Of a stretch of 64,000 nt of DNA, positions 8,792 to 15,323 are shown piece after piece (within the stretch, counting starts at the first letter, position 1; the number at the start of each line of letters is the position of its first letter). The translations under genes and the position numbers were made by a program. Below the pieces are notes generated by a model that was not told where the DNA came from, made no database searches, and saw only the letters and a list, made by a program, of their open reading frames with translations. Location: NCBI GenBank assembly GCA_016700415.1, contig CP065018.1:1990001-2054000 (forward strand). Reading direction: 5' to 3'. The stretch is from Flavobacteriales bacterium (GTDB lineage Bacteria > Bacteroidota > Bacteroidia > Flavobacteriales_F > PHOS-HE28).

Positions 8792-9325
8792 TCACCAACC
8801 AAGCAACGCCAACAATTTGAACACGTAGCCGCCTGTGGCGACCAAGGTCAACGCCCATGTGGCGGACATCACCAAAAGAACTCCTTGAAGAAACAAACGG
8901 CTGTCCGCGGACCAGAACGGAAGCATCAACAGCAAACCGACCAAGACCACGACGTATGGGAAAGGACGGTATTTATCATCCTCGCGCTCCACTTCCATCC
9001 AACTGTATAAAGTGCCATGTTTCCGGTAGTTAAGCACGGAACCCAAGATGGGCGTTACGTGCAGATCAAAACTGTCCAAGAGCGCGAACCGTTCGGTCGT
9101 GCGCTGCGTCCAGATGTAACTTCCGTCCTCCATGATCACAGCGGACCAGGAAAGCTCGGTGCCTCCCCGCTCCCTGAACCCGTGCTCTTTCACGACTCGG
9201 ACCGGACTGGTGACGTTGCGAGCGGGCAGCCGTGCTTCTGCAATAGCGAACAAACCTGCAGCGATCAGCAACAGGTTGATTTTGAAAAAGAGATATTGAT
9301 CTGCTGACTGCTTGACCGGCCTCAT
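8792..9325 (-). CDS. Hypothetical membrane protein, three predicted helices
   Basis: A 177-residue protein not assigned to a family. Hydrophobic segments lie near residues 12-28 (FFKINLLLIAAGLFAIAEA), 124-138 (YVVVLVGLLLMLPF) and 145-176. The ~95-residue stretch between the first two is polar with W/Y-rich strands, probably an extracytoplasmic domain. It stands alone on the minus strand between the TPR gene and an aldehyde dehydrogenase-like gene. The composition is coherent and the start follows a normal gap, so it is probably a real gene. Confidence 0.6.
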   Translation of the reverse strand: MRPVKQSADQYLFFKINLLLIAAGLFAIAEARLPARNVTSPVRVVKEHGFRERGGTELSWSAVIMEDGSYIWTQRTTERFALLDSFDLHVTPILGSVLNYRKHGTLYSWMEVEREDDKYRPFPYVVVLVGLLLMLPFWSADSRLFLQGVLLVMSATWALTLVATGGYVFKLLALLGW

Positions 9326-9446
9326 CCCAGAGCTAACAACGGTAGTTCCTGTCGAATTCGCATGAACGACCTGAATGGAACAGTGGACCGTTCTACAAAC
9401 ACATCCAACGGATCATCCCTGGATCGCCATCGTAATGGGATCAGCC

Positions 9447-10424
9447 TTAGTACCCTCCTCCTCCACCTTGCCCGCGCTCGATCGGATGCCAGGTGGTCTT
9501 CACCTCCTGCGTGTCGAGGATCATGTAGGGCGCGCGGCTTTCCTCCTGCATCCAGTCCTTCAGCTTTGGCACCACCAAACGCTTCATGTTCGTGGCGGCT
9601 TCGGTATCCAACATCTGCTTCTCCTCCTTCGTGGGGTCCGCACATACCACGGCATTGATGTCCATGTGCGTCACCAGCGGCTTGAGCAGTTCGCTGCGTA
9701 GGCCGGTGATGAGATTCACCACGCCGCCGGGGAGATCGCTGGTGGCCAGCACTTCCGCGAAGGTGACGGCGGGTAACGGATGCTCTTCGCTGGCCACTAC
9801 CACCGCGGTGTTGCCGCCTGCGATGATCGGTGCCACGGTGCTCACCAAGCCGATGAGGCCGGAAGTTCCCGGCGCCATCAGGCCCACCACGCCGGTGGGC
9901 TCGTACACGCTGAAGTTAAAGTGCGAGCTGTTGGTGGGGTTCACACTGCTGAAGATCGCCTGATACTTGTCGCACCAGCCGGCGTAGTAGATCCAGCAAT
10001 CGATGGCGGCGCTCACTTCGGCTTCTGCTTGCTTCTTCGTGGCACCTTGCAACATCAGTTCATGCACGAACTGTGCGCTGCGGCCTTCAAGCATTTCGCC
10101 GATGCGGTAGAGGATCTGCCCTCTGTTGAACGCACTCCGGTTGGACCAATCACCCATGGCTTTCCGCGCCGCGACGACGCTTTCACGGATGTCTTTGCGA
10201 CTTCCCCGGCAGATGTTCGCCAACGGCTTGCCGTCAGCGCCTTTGGGCTGGTAATAGCGACCGCTCTCGGTGCGCGGGAACTTGCCGCCGATGAAGATCT
10301 TGTAGGTCTTCATAACGGGCAAACGCTCCGTTTTGGTGGCGCTGCCGTTGGTGGCGTGGCCGTTTAGGGAAGGCTTTTCAACCTTGGCTGAGGTGGAGGA
10401 AGGCTTGGTCGCGGTCTTGGCCAT
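9447..10424 (-). CDS. Truncated aldehyde dehydrogenase-like protein without catalytic domain
   Basis: A 325-residue protein. After a ~37-residue low-complexity head rich in Ala, Thr and Ser, it follows the ALDH cofactor-binding half (YKIFIGGKFPRTESGRYY, then EPTGVVGLMAPGTSGLIGLV and GGNTAVVVASEEHPL). It stops soon after GGVVNLITG. The expected catalytic block, with the LELGGK glutamate and the G-Q-x-C cysteine, is missing, and the protein ends with an unrelated acidic/basic tail and GQGGGGGY. ALDHs normally have ~480 residues. The ends are intact, so this looks like a deliberate short paralogue rather than a frameshift. It may partner the full-length ALDH at 15324-16778. TAACTTCG at 10443-10450 (minus) is a plausible -7 box. 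Confidence 0.75.
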   Translation of the reverse strand: MAKTATKPSSTSAKVEKPSLNGHATNGSATKTERLPVMKTYKIFIGGKFPRTESGRYYQPKGADGKPLANICRGSRKDIRESVVAARKAMGDWSNRSAFNRGQILYRIGEMLEGRSAQFVHELMLQGATKKQAEAEVSAAIDCWIYYAGWCDKYQAIFSSVNPTNSSHFNFSVYEPTGVVGLMAPGTSGLIGLVSTVAPIIAGGNTAVVVASEEHPLPAVTFAEVLATSDLPGGVVNLITGLRSELLKPLVTHMDINAVVCADPTKEEKQMLDTEAATNMKRLVVPKLKDWMQEESRAPYMILDTQEVKTTWHPIERGQGGGGGY

Positions 10425-10601
10425 GGAAAATGGGGTTCGTACGCGAAGTTACGGCAGTGAGGGGAAGTGTTTAATTGTGGCGCATCCGCCATAGTTGGGA
10501 TGTGATGCACAGAACCCTACCAAACTCAACGGCACAAGCAGGGGCGCGTTCGCTAGAGTAAAGCTGTTCCGAAAATCCATTACCGTTCGAAAATCCTCCT
10601 C

Positions 10602-11285
10602 TCACTTCAAATGATCGAGGTTCCGGATCAAGATGCTCCCGCGCTCCATGTGGACCAAGTCCTGCTTTTGCAGGTCACTGAGCACGGTGGTCACCGTTTG
10701 ACGCGACGTGGCCGTGAGGTCCGCGATGTCCTGGTGGGTCAGAGAATGGTCGAGCTGCACCTCGTCGCCGACCTTGCGGCCGTGCGCCGTTGCCATGTTG
10801 CGCAACAAGGCGATGATGCGCGAGCGTGAATCTTTGAAGACCAGGTTCTCCAACCGTCTTTCCAGACCGATCATGCGTTGGCCGATGAGGCGGGTGAAGG
10901 CCATGTGAAGGCGCGGGTCGCGGCCCAGCATCAACTGCGCATCGGCCAAGTCCATGGAGCAGATGACCACATCATCGTCCAACGCAACGGCGCGGTCATG
11001 GCGCTTTTCCTCACCCGCGATCGCCAACTCGCCGAAGACCTCACCGGGGAACAGCACCGCCTTCACGATCTCCTTTCCTTCCTCGCTGGTGGTTGCGATC
11101 TTCACGCGGCCCTTTTTCAGGAAGTAGATCGCGTTGCTGGGCTGATCGGCGAAGAAGATCTGCTGGTCCTTCACGGCACCGGTCATCCGCGTCCGTTCCA
11201 TCACGCGGTGCATTTCCTCCATGGACATGCCCTGCAGGATGTTCATCTGTTCCAGGTACCAGAGCTTGGTTTCAGCGGCCGCCAT
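10602..11285 (-). CDS. Crp/Fnr-family transcriptional regulator
   Basis: A 227-residue regulator starting at the ATG at 11285, which gives the usual family length; the frame continues upstream without homology. The N-terminal half is a cyclic-nucleotide-type beta-roll (IYFLKKGRVKIATTSEEGKEIVKAVLFPGEVFGELAI). A long dimer helix follows, then a winged helix (LTHQDIADLTATSRQTVTTVLSDLQKQDLV). The four N-terminal cysteines of Fnr are absent, so it is not an iron-sulphur oxygen sensor of that type. It lies downstream of, and on the same strand as, the Cys/His-rich exported protein and a membrane-protein gene, with an 81-base gap. Effector unknown. Confidence 0.9.
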   Translation of the reverse strand: MAAAETKLWYLEQMNILQGMSMEEMHRVMERTRMTGAVKDQQIFFADQPSNAIYFLKKGRVKIATTSEEGKEIVKAVLFPGEVFGELAIAGEEKRHDRAVALDDDVVICSMDLADAQLMLGRDPRLHMAFTRLIGQRMIGLERRLENLVFKDSRSRIIALLRNMATAHGRKVGDEVQLDHSLTHQDIADLTATSRQTVTTVLSDLQKQDLVHMERGSILIRNLDHLK

Positions 11286-11366
11286 GTGTGTGTGTTGATC
11301 GGTGAAGTTCGTCAAAACAGAAAGAGCCCTTATCGGACCCTTCCTGTTCATGTAGATCATCACTGG

Positions 11367-11705
11367 TCACTCTTTCATTTCCATGGACCCTTTGCACGTG
11401 GCATCGCAGACATGGCCTTGCTCGCCGTGCGCGTAAACGTGTTCACCATTCTTGCAGGCGGCGGTGCATACATGTTCTTTCAGCATGGCGTCGCCCTCAT
11501 GCATTTTCATGCATTCGGCGGAACAAGCGTGGCCCTTCTCGCCATGGGCATACACATGGTTACCGTCCTTGCAGGCATCGGTACACACATGGTCCTTCAG
11601 CAATGCTTGCTCCATGGCAGGCTTCATTTCCGTTGTGGATGTGTTCTGGGCAGTGGCGTTGCCGAGGCAGAGCGCAGTGATCGAGATCATTAGCAGGGTT
11701 CTCAT
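11367..11705 (-). CDS. Exported Cys/His-rich protein with two copies of a metal-site-like module
   Basis: A 112-residue protein with a signal peptide (MRTLLMISITALCLGNATAQ). The mature part is a tandem duplication of a ~30-residue module. Each copy reads H-V-C-T-x-A-C-K-x-G-x-H-V-Y-A-H-G-E-x-G-H-x-C-x-x-x-C, giving four Cys and four or more His per module. Spacing and conservation between the two copies suggest transition-metal binding (Cu, Zn or Ni), but no characterised family is recognised. It starts 26 bases after the end of the upstream frameshifted membrane gene and precedes a Crp-family gene. Role in metal storage, delivery or stress is inference. Confidence 0.75.
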   Translation of the reverse strand: MRTLLMISITALCLGNATAQNTSTTEMKPAMEQALLKDHVCTDACKDGNHVYAHGEKGHACSAECMKMHEGDAMLKEHVCTAACKNGEHVYAHGEQGHVCDATCKGSMEMKE

Positions 11706-11730
11706 GTTCTGTGTTGTTGTGTTCAGTTCC

Positions 11731-12173
11731 TCAATTGAAGGAATGTTGAAGGACCGGCTTTACCAGCAGGGCCACCACGATGCCGAACACCACGTGGCCA
11801 ATAATGCTGCCCACCATCATCATCACCATGCTGCCTTCCATTGGTGGCATTCCGCCCATCATTGCACCCATCACCGCCATCATTATTTGGGCGAAAACGA
11901 AGACGGCCATACCGAACACCGCACCGCGCATTACCGGACTGGCGATGCCTTTCACAAGGTTCTGGAAGAACAGGGCATAGGCCATAGCGAAGACGATCCC
12001 GATCATAAAGTGCATCATCCAGCCTACGATAGTGGGCACGCCCATCATCATGGAAAGCATGGCGGGCGGGCTCATTTTCGGGAAGCCCATCATCGGGGCC
12101 ACCCTGGTTACGAGTGTCATTGCTCCAGTACCGGCGAGCCGGCGAGAAGCGCTTGTTGGATCTTGGCTTTCAT
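11731..12173 (-). pseudogene. Met-rich multi-helix membrane protein, interrupted by one missing base
   Basis: From the ATG at 12173 the frame reads MKAKIQQALLAG and then hits a stop after 18 codons. From about 12137 the adjacent frame continues as AGTGAMTLVTRVAPMMGFPKM and runs to 11731 with four hydrophobic Met/Gly-rich helices. Inserting one T near 12137 (GGC TC to GGC TTC) joins the two into a continuous ~147-residue protein of the small four-helix type often found in Bacteroidota. Without that base the only start is the ATG at 12120. Either a real frameshift or a sequence error. Same strand as the Cys/His-rich gene, 25 bases away. Confidence 0.65.
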
Positions 12174-12558
12174 TTTTTGTTTGTGTTGGTTTTCGATGCA
12201 AAGCACCGGAGATCCAAGAAGCGCGTGTGTCCGTTGCCGGACATGGATGCGGATTTGTGTGCGGATGATACCACGTGGGTATGCGCGCTGGGCCAATGCT
12301 TATCGGAACGATGGACAACGGGCTCGAGCATCAGCGTGGTGGGTAATACCATTTGGAAATTTCTTGAGGGTGATCTTCCGATCACGCTAACGCCATTAGG
12401 AGTTCCCTGTAAGCCCGTCAAGTACGAAGTCTACATACGCGTCCAGCTCGACAAGCAATTGCTCGCCAGCTCCTTTGGAGCGCGGTTCACGAATTATGCA
12501 GACAGTAGCGACGAAGTGATCGCTATCCGCTTATCTTGGCGTGATCGAACGAGAAACC
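12174..12558 (+). other. Gap without a supported gene
   Basis: 385 bases between the frameshifted membrane gene and the VOC gene. A plus-strand frame is open through it but has no start, no recognisable domain, and runs out of frame into the VOC gene. TATCTTGG near 12532 could be a -7 box for the VOC gene. Confidence 0.4.
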
Positions 12559-12915
12559 ATGGCACGACACGTTACCGGAATAGGCGGATTCTTCTTCCGC
12601 GCAGACGACCACAAGGCACTCGCCAGCTGGTACAACAAACACTTCGGCATCAACGACGAAGCGAACGGCTGGATCTGGCAACAGGATGCCGGACCCACGG
12701 TGTTCTCGCCCTTCAAGCGGGATACCGACTATTTCGGAAACGACAAGCAGCAGTTCATGCTGAACCTACGCGTGCAGGACATGGATGGCCTGGTCAAGAA
12801 ACTCGAGGCCGACGGCGTGCGCATCGACCCCAAGCGCATGGACGCGGACTACGGCCGCTTCGCGTGGGTGTATGATCCGGAAGGGAACAAGATCGAGTTG
12901 TGGGAGCCGAAGTGA
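12559..12915 (+). CDS. VOC (glyoxalase/bleomycin resistance) family protein
   Basis: A 118-residue single VOC domain. GIGGFFFRADDHKALASWYNKHFGI is the typical first beta-alpha unit, and FAWVYDPEGNKIELWEPK is the typical closing strand with the metal-ligand glutamate (E of IELWE). VOC enzymes are dimers that use a divalent metal for isomerase, lyase or dioxygenase chemistry; the substrate cannot be read here. The ATG at 12559 is preferred over the in-frame ATG at 12541 because family members begin just before the first strand. The 3' end overlaps the tail of the convergent antitoxin-like frame. Confidence 0.88.
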   Translation: MARHVTGIGGFFFRADDHKALASWYNKHFGINDEANGWIWQQDAGPTVFSPFKRDTDYFGNDKQQFMLNLRVQDMDGLVKKLEADGVRIDPKRMDADYGRFAWVYDPEGNKIELWEPK

Positions 12916-13171
12916 TCTCAGTTGGCAGGGGCACGTTGATCGAATTCCGGGATGGTCCGGATCTCCAAAGCTCATTGAGCAAGTCTTCCACCGGACGGCC
13001 TTTGAGCTTACCGGCCTTCACCAGCTTCATCTGTTCCACCGCCTCGCGCACACTATCACGCACTTCGTTCTTCTCGTTGCTGACCTCGGAACTCTTCACG
13101 AAAGGCAGGCTACGCAACAGTTCCATCAGGAACTCAGCCTTACTGTCCTTTACTTCGATGACGAGTTTCAT
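12794..13171 (-). CDS. Antitoxin-like protein with degenerate C-terminal extension
   Basis: The first ~68 residues (MKLVIEVKDSKAEFLMELLR to GRPVEDLLNEL) have the strand-then-amphipathic-helix look of small Bacteroidota antitoxins that normally precede a RelE/ParE toxin. Beyond that point the frame lacks its expected stop and runs for another ~57 residues antisense to the VOC gene with non-protein-like composition. No toxin gene follows. A perfect TATCTTTG -7 box sits 7 bases before the ATG. Read as an antitoxin remnant whose toxin was lost. The first segment is probably real; the tail is probably meaningless. Confidence 0.5.
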   Translation of the reverse strand: MKLVIEVKDSKAEFLMELLRSLPFVKSSEVSNEKNEVRDSVREAVEQMKLVKAGKLKGRPVEDLLNELWRSGPSRNSINVPLPTEITSAPTTRSCSLPDHTPTRSGRSPRPCAWGRCARRRPRVS

Positions 13172-13178
13172 AGTGCTT

Positions 13179-13186
13179 CAAAGATA
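13179..13186 (-). promoter_or_regulatory. -7 promoter box TATCTTTG
   Basis: A perfect TAnnTTTG on the minus strand, 7 bases before the ATG at 13171, implying a nearly leaderless mRNA for the antitoxin-like gene. Confidence 0.55.
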
Positions 13187-13214
13187 AGATGCTTTACGGC
13201 ACGAACCTATACGC

Positions 13215-13448
13215 TTAAGCCAAGGCGCGTGCCATCTCACGCACCTCCTCCCAAGTGTAGCTCTTGCCTTCGCCGCGCTTGTATTCCTCGTAGCGCTCCT
13301 GCACAATGTTGTACTGCTCGTCGGTGAGGCCGTCCTCTTCCACATGCGCTTCCTTCTTGAACAGCGATGCGATCTTCTTCAAGAGACCTTCATCCTGCGT
13401 GCGCAGCAAGCGCTCGACCAATTGAAGCTTGAGGGATCCGGTGGACAT
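13215..13448 (-). CDS. Addiction-module antitoxin-like protein (no toxin partner)
   Basis: A 77-residue acidic/basic helical protein ending RYEEYKRGEGKSYTWEEVREMARALA. This tail is characteristic of Bacteroidota addiction-module antitoxins, in which the S-x-T/S-W-E-E-V motif packs against a RelE/ParE toxin. The expected downstream toxin gene is absent; 43 bases later another antitoxin-like gene begins. TAACTTCG at 13465-13472 (minus) is a plausible -7 box. It could act as a solitary protective antitoxin or be a decaying module. Confidence 0.7.
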   Translation of the reverse strand: MSTGSLKLQLVERLLRTQDEGLLKKIASLFKKEAHVEEDGLTDEQYNIVQERYEEYKRGEGKSYTWEEVREMARALA

Positions 13449-13490
13449 GGTGTTAACTGTTCAGCGAAGTTAGGGAAGAGCGGTGGGAAG

Positions 13491-13524
13491 GGCACGAGCA
13501 GGGACGCTCGCGCCAGATTGAGGG
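13491..13524. repeat. Dispersed palindromic repeat, copy A (GGCACGAGC type)
   Basis: The unit begins GGCACGAGC and contains GACGCTCGCGCCA, so the CGAGC and GCTCG halves can pair as a hairpin. Two further copies lie at 13638-13670 and 14143-14176. REP-like intergenic element. Confidence 0.6.
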
Positions 13525-13637
13525 ATGTAGTGCCGATAGACGCTGGCGAAGGGCATGCGGAAGACCCGAGTGTTCTCCATGGTATCGGATATTGAACGCC
13601 ACTAGAAAGACATTCATGCAATCGTGTAAGCTTCCCC

Positions 13638-13670
13638 GGCACGAGCGCAGACGCTCGCGCCAGAGTGGGG
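13638..13670. repeat. Dispersed palindromic repeat, copy B (GGCACGAGC type)
   Basis: Second copy of the GGCACGAGC/GCTCGCGCCA hairpin repeat, lying in the noncoding stretch between the antitoxin gene and a small membrane-protein gene. Confidence 0.6.
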
Positions 13671-13675
13671 CCGCC

Positions 13676-14023
13676 TCAGAAAACGGACCTATTCCGCATC
13701 CGATCAAACAACCACCCCCAAAGTTGAGCGGTAATAAGGAGACTGGGTATGATGAAAACGAAACTAAAGTCGGTACTCAGCTCAACCATGTCCTTTGAAA
13801 CGAACCAGTCATGCAGGGCAGAACCGAGGAAGGCTTGCATGAGCGCGACGGAGATGATGAAAGTAATTCGGAACGCTAGATCGTGACGACTTGAATACTT
13901 CCGGATCGCCATGAGGAAGGAAGCAACGACCAAGACAAGACCGATGACATTCCCTTCCATGCCAAGACCTGTAGCGCTCAGATTGAGTCCGGCAAAATTC
14001 AGGGCGAACAAAGAACGAGGCAT
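13676..14023 (-). CDS. Small hypothetical membrane protein
   Basis: A 115-residue protein if the ATG at 14023 is used; an upstream ATG at 14080 would add 19 residues. Three hydrophobic segments are visible: IGLVLVVASFLMAI, ITFIISVALMQAFLGSAL and FVFIIPSLLITAQLWGWLF. No family recognised. It lies in an accessory, repeat-rich patch and has no obvious operon partner. Coding status is moderately supported by coherent hydrophobic periodicity. Confidence 0.5.
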   Translation of the reverse strand: MPRSLFALNFAGLNLSATGLGMEGNVIGLVLVVASFLMAIRKYSSRHDLAFRITFIISVALMQAFLGSALHDWFVSKDMVELSTDFSFVFIIPSLLITAQLWGWLFDRMRNRSVF

Positions 14024-14109
14024 GGCACAGCGAAAGATCCTACCCCAATACTTTGCAATACCACGGCTCTGGTCCATCACAGTTCTCCAAAATCAACTTG
14101 CCGCATTTC

Positions 14110-14142
14110 GCATGAGGGATAGAAGCGGCTAGTCCACAGGCA
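14110..14142. repeat. Dispersed repeat containing GAGGGATAGAAGCGG, copy 1
   Basis: Shares GAGGGATAGAAGCGG and a following CCACAGGC with a second copy near 15169-15203. Here it directly abuts the third GGCACGAGC repeat. Confidence 0.5.
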
Positions 14143-14176
14143 GGCACGAGCTCGGATGCTCGCGCCAATGTGAGGG
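14143..14176. repeat. Dispersed palindromic repeat, copy C (GGCACGAGC type)
   Basis: Third copy of the hairpin repeat, located between the small membrane gene and the 3' end of the broken mrr gene. Confidence 0.6.
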
Positions 14177-14202
14177 AAGGGTAAGTTCTGATGCACGTTA
14201 AA

Positions 14203-15119
14203 TCAGCCTTCTCCGAAGAAGTCGCTGTCGATGCGCTTTACGGTATAGCTACGTTCCGGTGTAACGCCCAGATCATGGTCGATCATCAGTTGGGTCAATT
14301 CCTCTCCATCAATCAAGACGATCTTGGTCTCGTTACGCGGCACATATTCACGTGCTTCCTTGCTGAAAGATGAGGTGGTGATGAAGATTCCCTTCTTAGC
14401 TCCTTGACCTGCCAAAGCACCGACGAATTTCTGGATTTCCGGACGACCGACCGTGTTGCCAGTCTGCCATTTCTTGGCTTGGATGTATATGATGTCGAGG
14501 CCGAGCCGGTCCTCCTTGATCGTACCGTCAATCCCCTCGTCGCCTCCCTTGGCCAATGCACGGCCCGCGTCTTTCACCGACCCACCGTAGCCCATTTTCA
14601 CTAGCAACTGCACCACAAGGCGCTCGAAATCCATCCATGACAGTGCGTGTACTTTGGAGAGCAGTTCATCGGCAAGTGTTGCGGTGATCTGCTCGTAGGC
14701 ATCGTCCAGGATCTCCTCAGGGGTTTGAGTGCTTGTGTCAGTAGAGGATCCCGTTTCCTTTAGCGGGGTCTGATGCTTGACGTCTGGAATTCGACAAACT
14801 CCGGAAAGCGTTTCAAGTAGTTTATCGAAATATGGTCTATCCCGCTATGGAGAACCTCACGTCCTCGGTCGCTTATGTTCACTGTGGCGCGCTCTGGAGA
14901 GTTCAGAAGGTAGGCTTTGCGTAGATACGTGCTTGCCCCGATCACGCGGTTGTAGAACCGGGCTTGCCGCCCGCTAGGAAGTAATTCATTGCGTTCCTCT
15001 TCGCTAAGATTGAAATGGTCGCCTAATGCGGGTACGAGGTCTTTCAGCTTATGATCCTGGTGGTCGTCAACCTGACGGAGTAACGGGACCATAATGCTTT
15101 GAAAATCGGGAACGGCCAT
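14203..15119 (-). pseudogene. mrr: Mrr-type restriction endonuclease, split by a frameshift
   Basis: The 5' part (15119-14760) is a complete Mrr N-terminal winged-helix domain: MAVPDFQSIMVPLLRQV, then LLPSGRQARFYNRV, ending FPEFVEFQTSS. The 3' part, in another frame down to 14203, is the Mrr catalytic domain. It contains FERLVVQLLVKMGYGG, GGDEGIDGTIKEDRLGLDII and QAKKW, the D...QxK nuclease core. The linker TPEEILDDAYEQITATLADELLSK is readable in the second frame upstream of its first ATG. One extra base near 14770 would restore a normal ~305-residue protein. Mrr cleaves methylated DNA. Inactive as written, unless the missing base is a sequencing error. Confidence 0.85.
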
Positions 15120-15168
15120 ATGTTGAAGCTTAGGTAGGGCTGAAAGGTCGGTGTTGTTGGGTGAACCC

Positions 15169-15203
15169 GCGTGAGGGATAGAAGCGGAAAGCCCACAGGC
15201 GGC
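15169..15203. repeat. Dispersed repeat containing GAGGGATAGAAGCGG, copy 2
   Basis: Second copy of the repeat at 14110-14142, with the same GAGGGATAGAAGCGG core followed by CCCACAGGC, upstream of the mrr start. The rest of 15120-15323 holds no gene. Confidence 0.5.
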
Positions 15204-15323
15204 TGAGGTACGAAGCCGCCGAGGACTTGCAGCGGATAGCCCGACGGCGCTGCATTTGAGCGCCGGCACGCCCACACCTCGATTTCGCTCGGCGTTCGAC
15301 GTGCAGGCATTCGACGTGCAACG

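Noticed and set aside
10527..10566. Fourth copy of the GGCACGAGC repeat upstream of the Crp gene
   Set aside because: GGCACAAGCAGGGGCGCGTTCGCT is similar in layout but too diverged to call with confidence.
12114..12875. 253-residue plus-strand frame across 12.1-12.9 kb
   Set aside because: It overlaps the membrane gene and runs out of frame through the VOC gene; the middle part has no recognisable domain or start.
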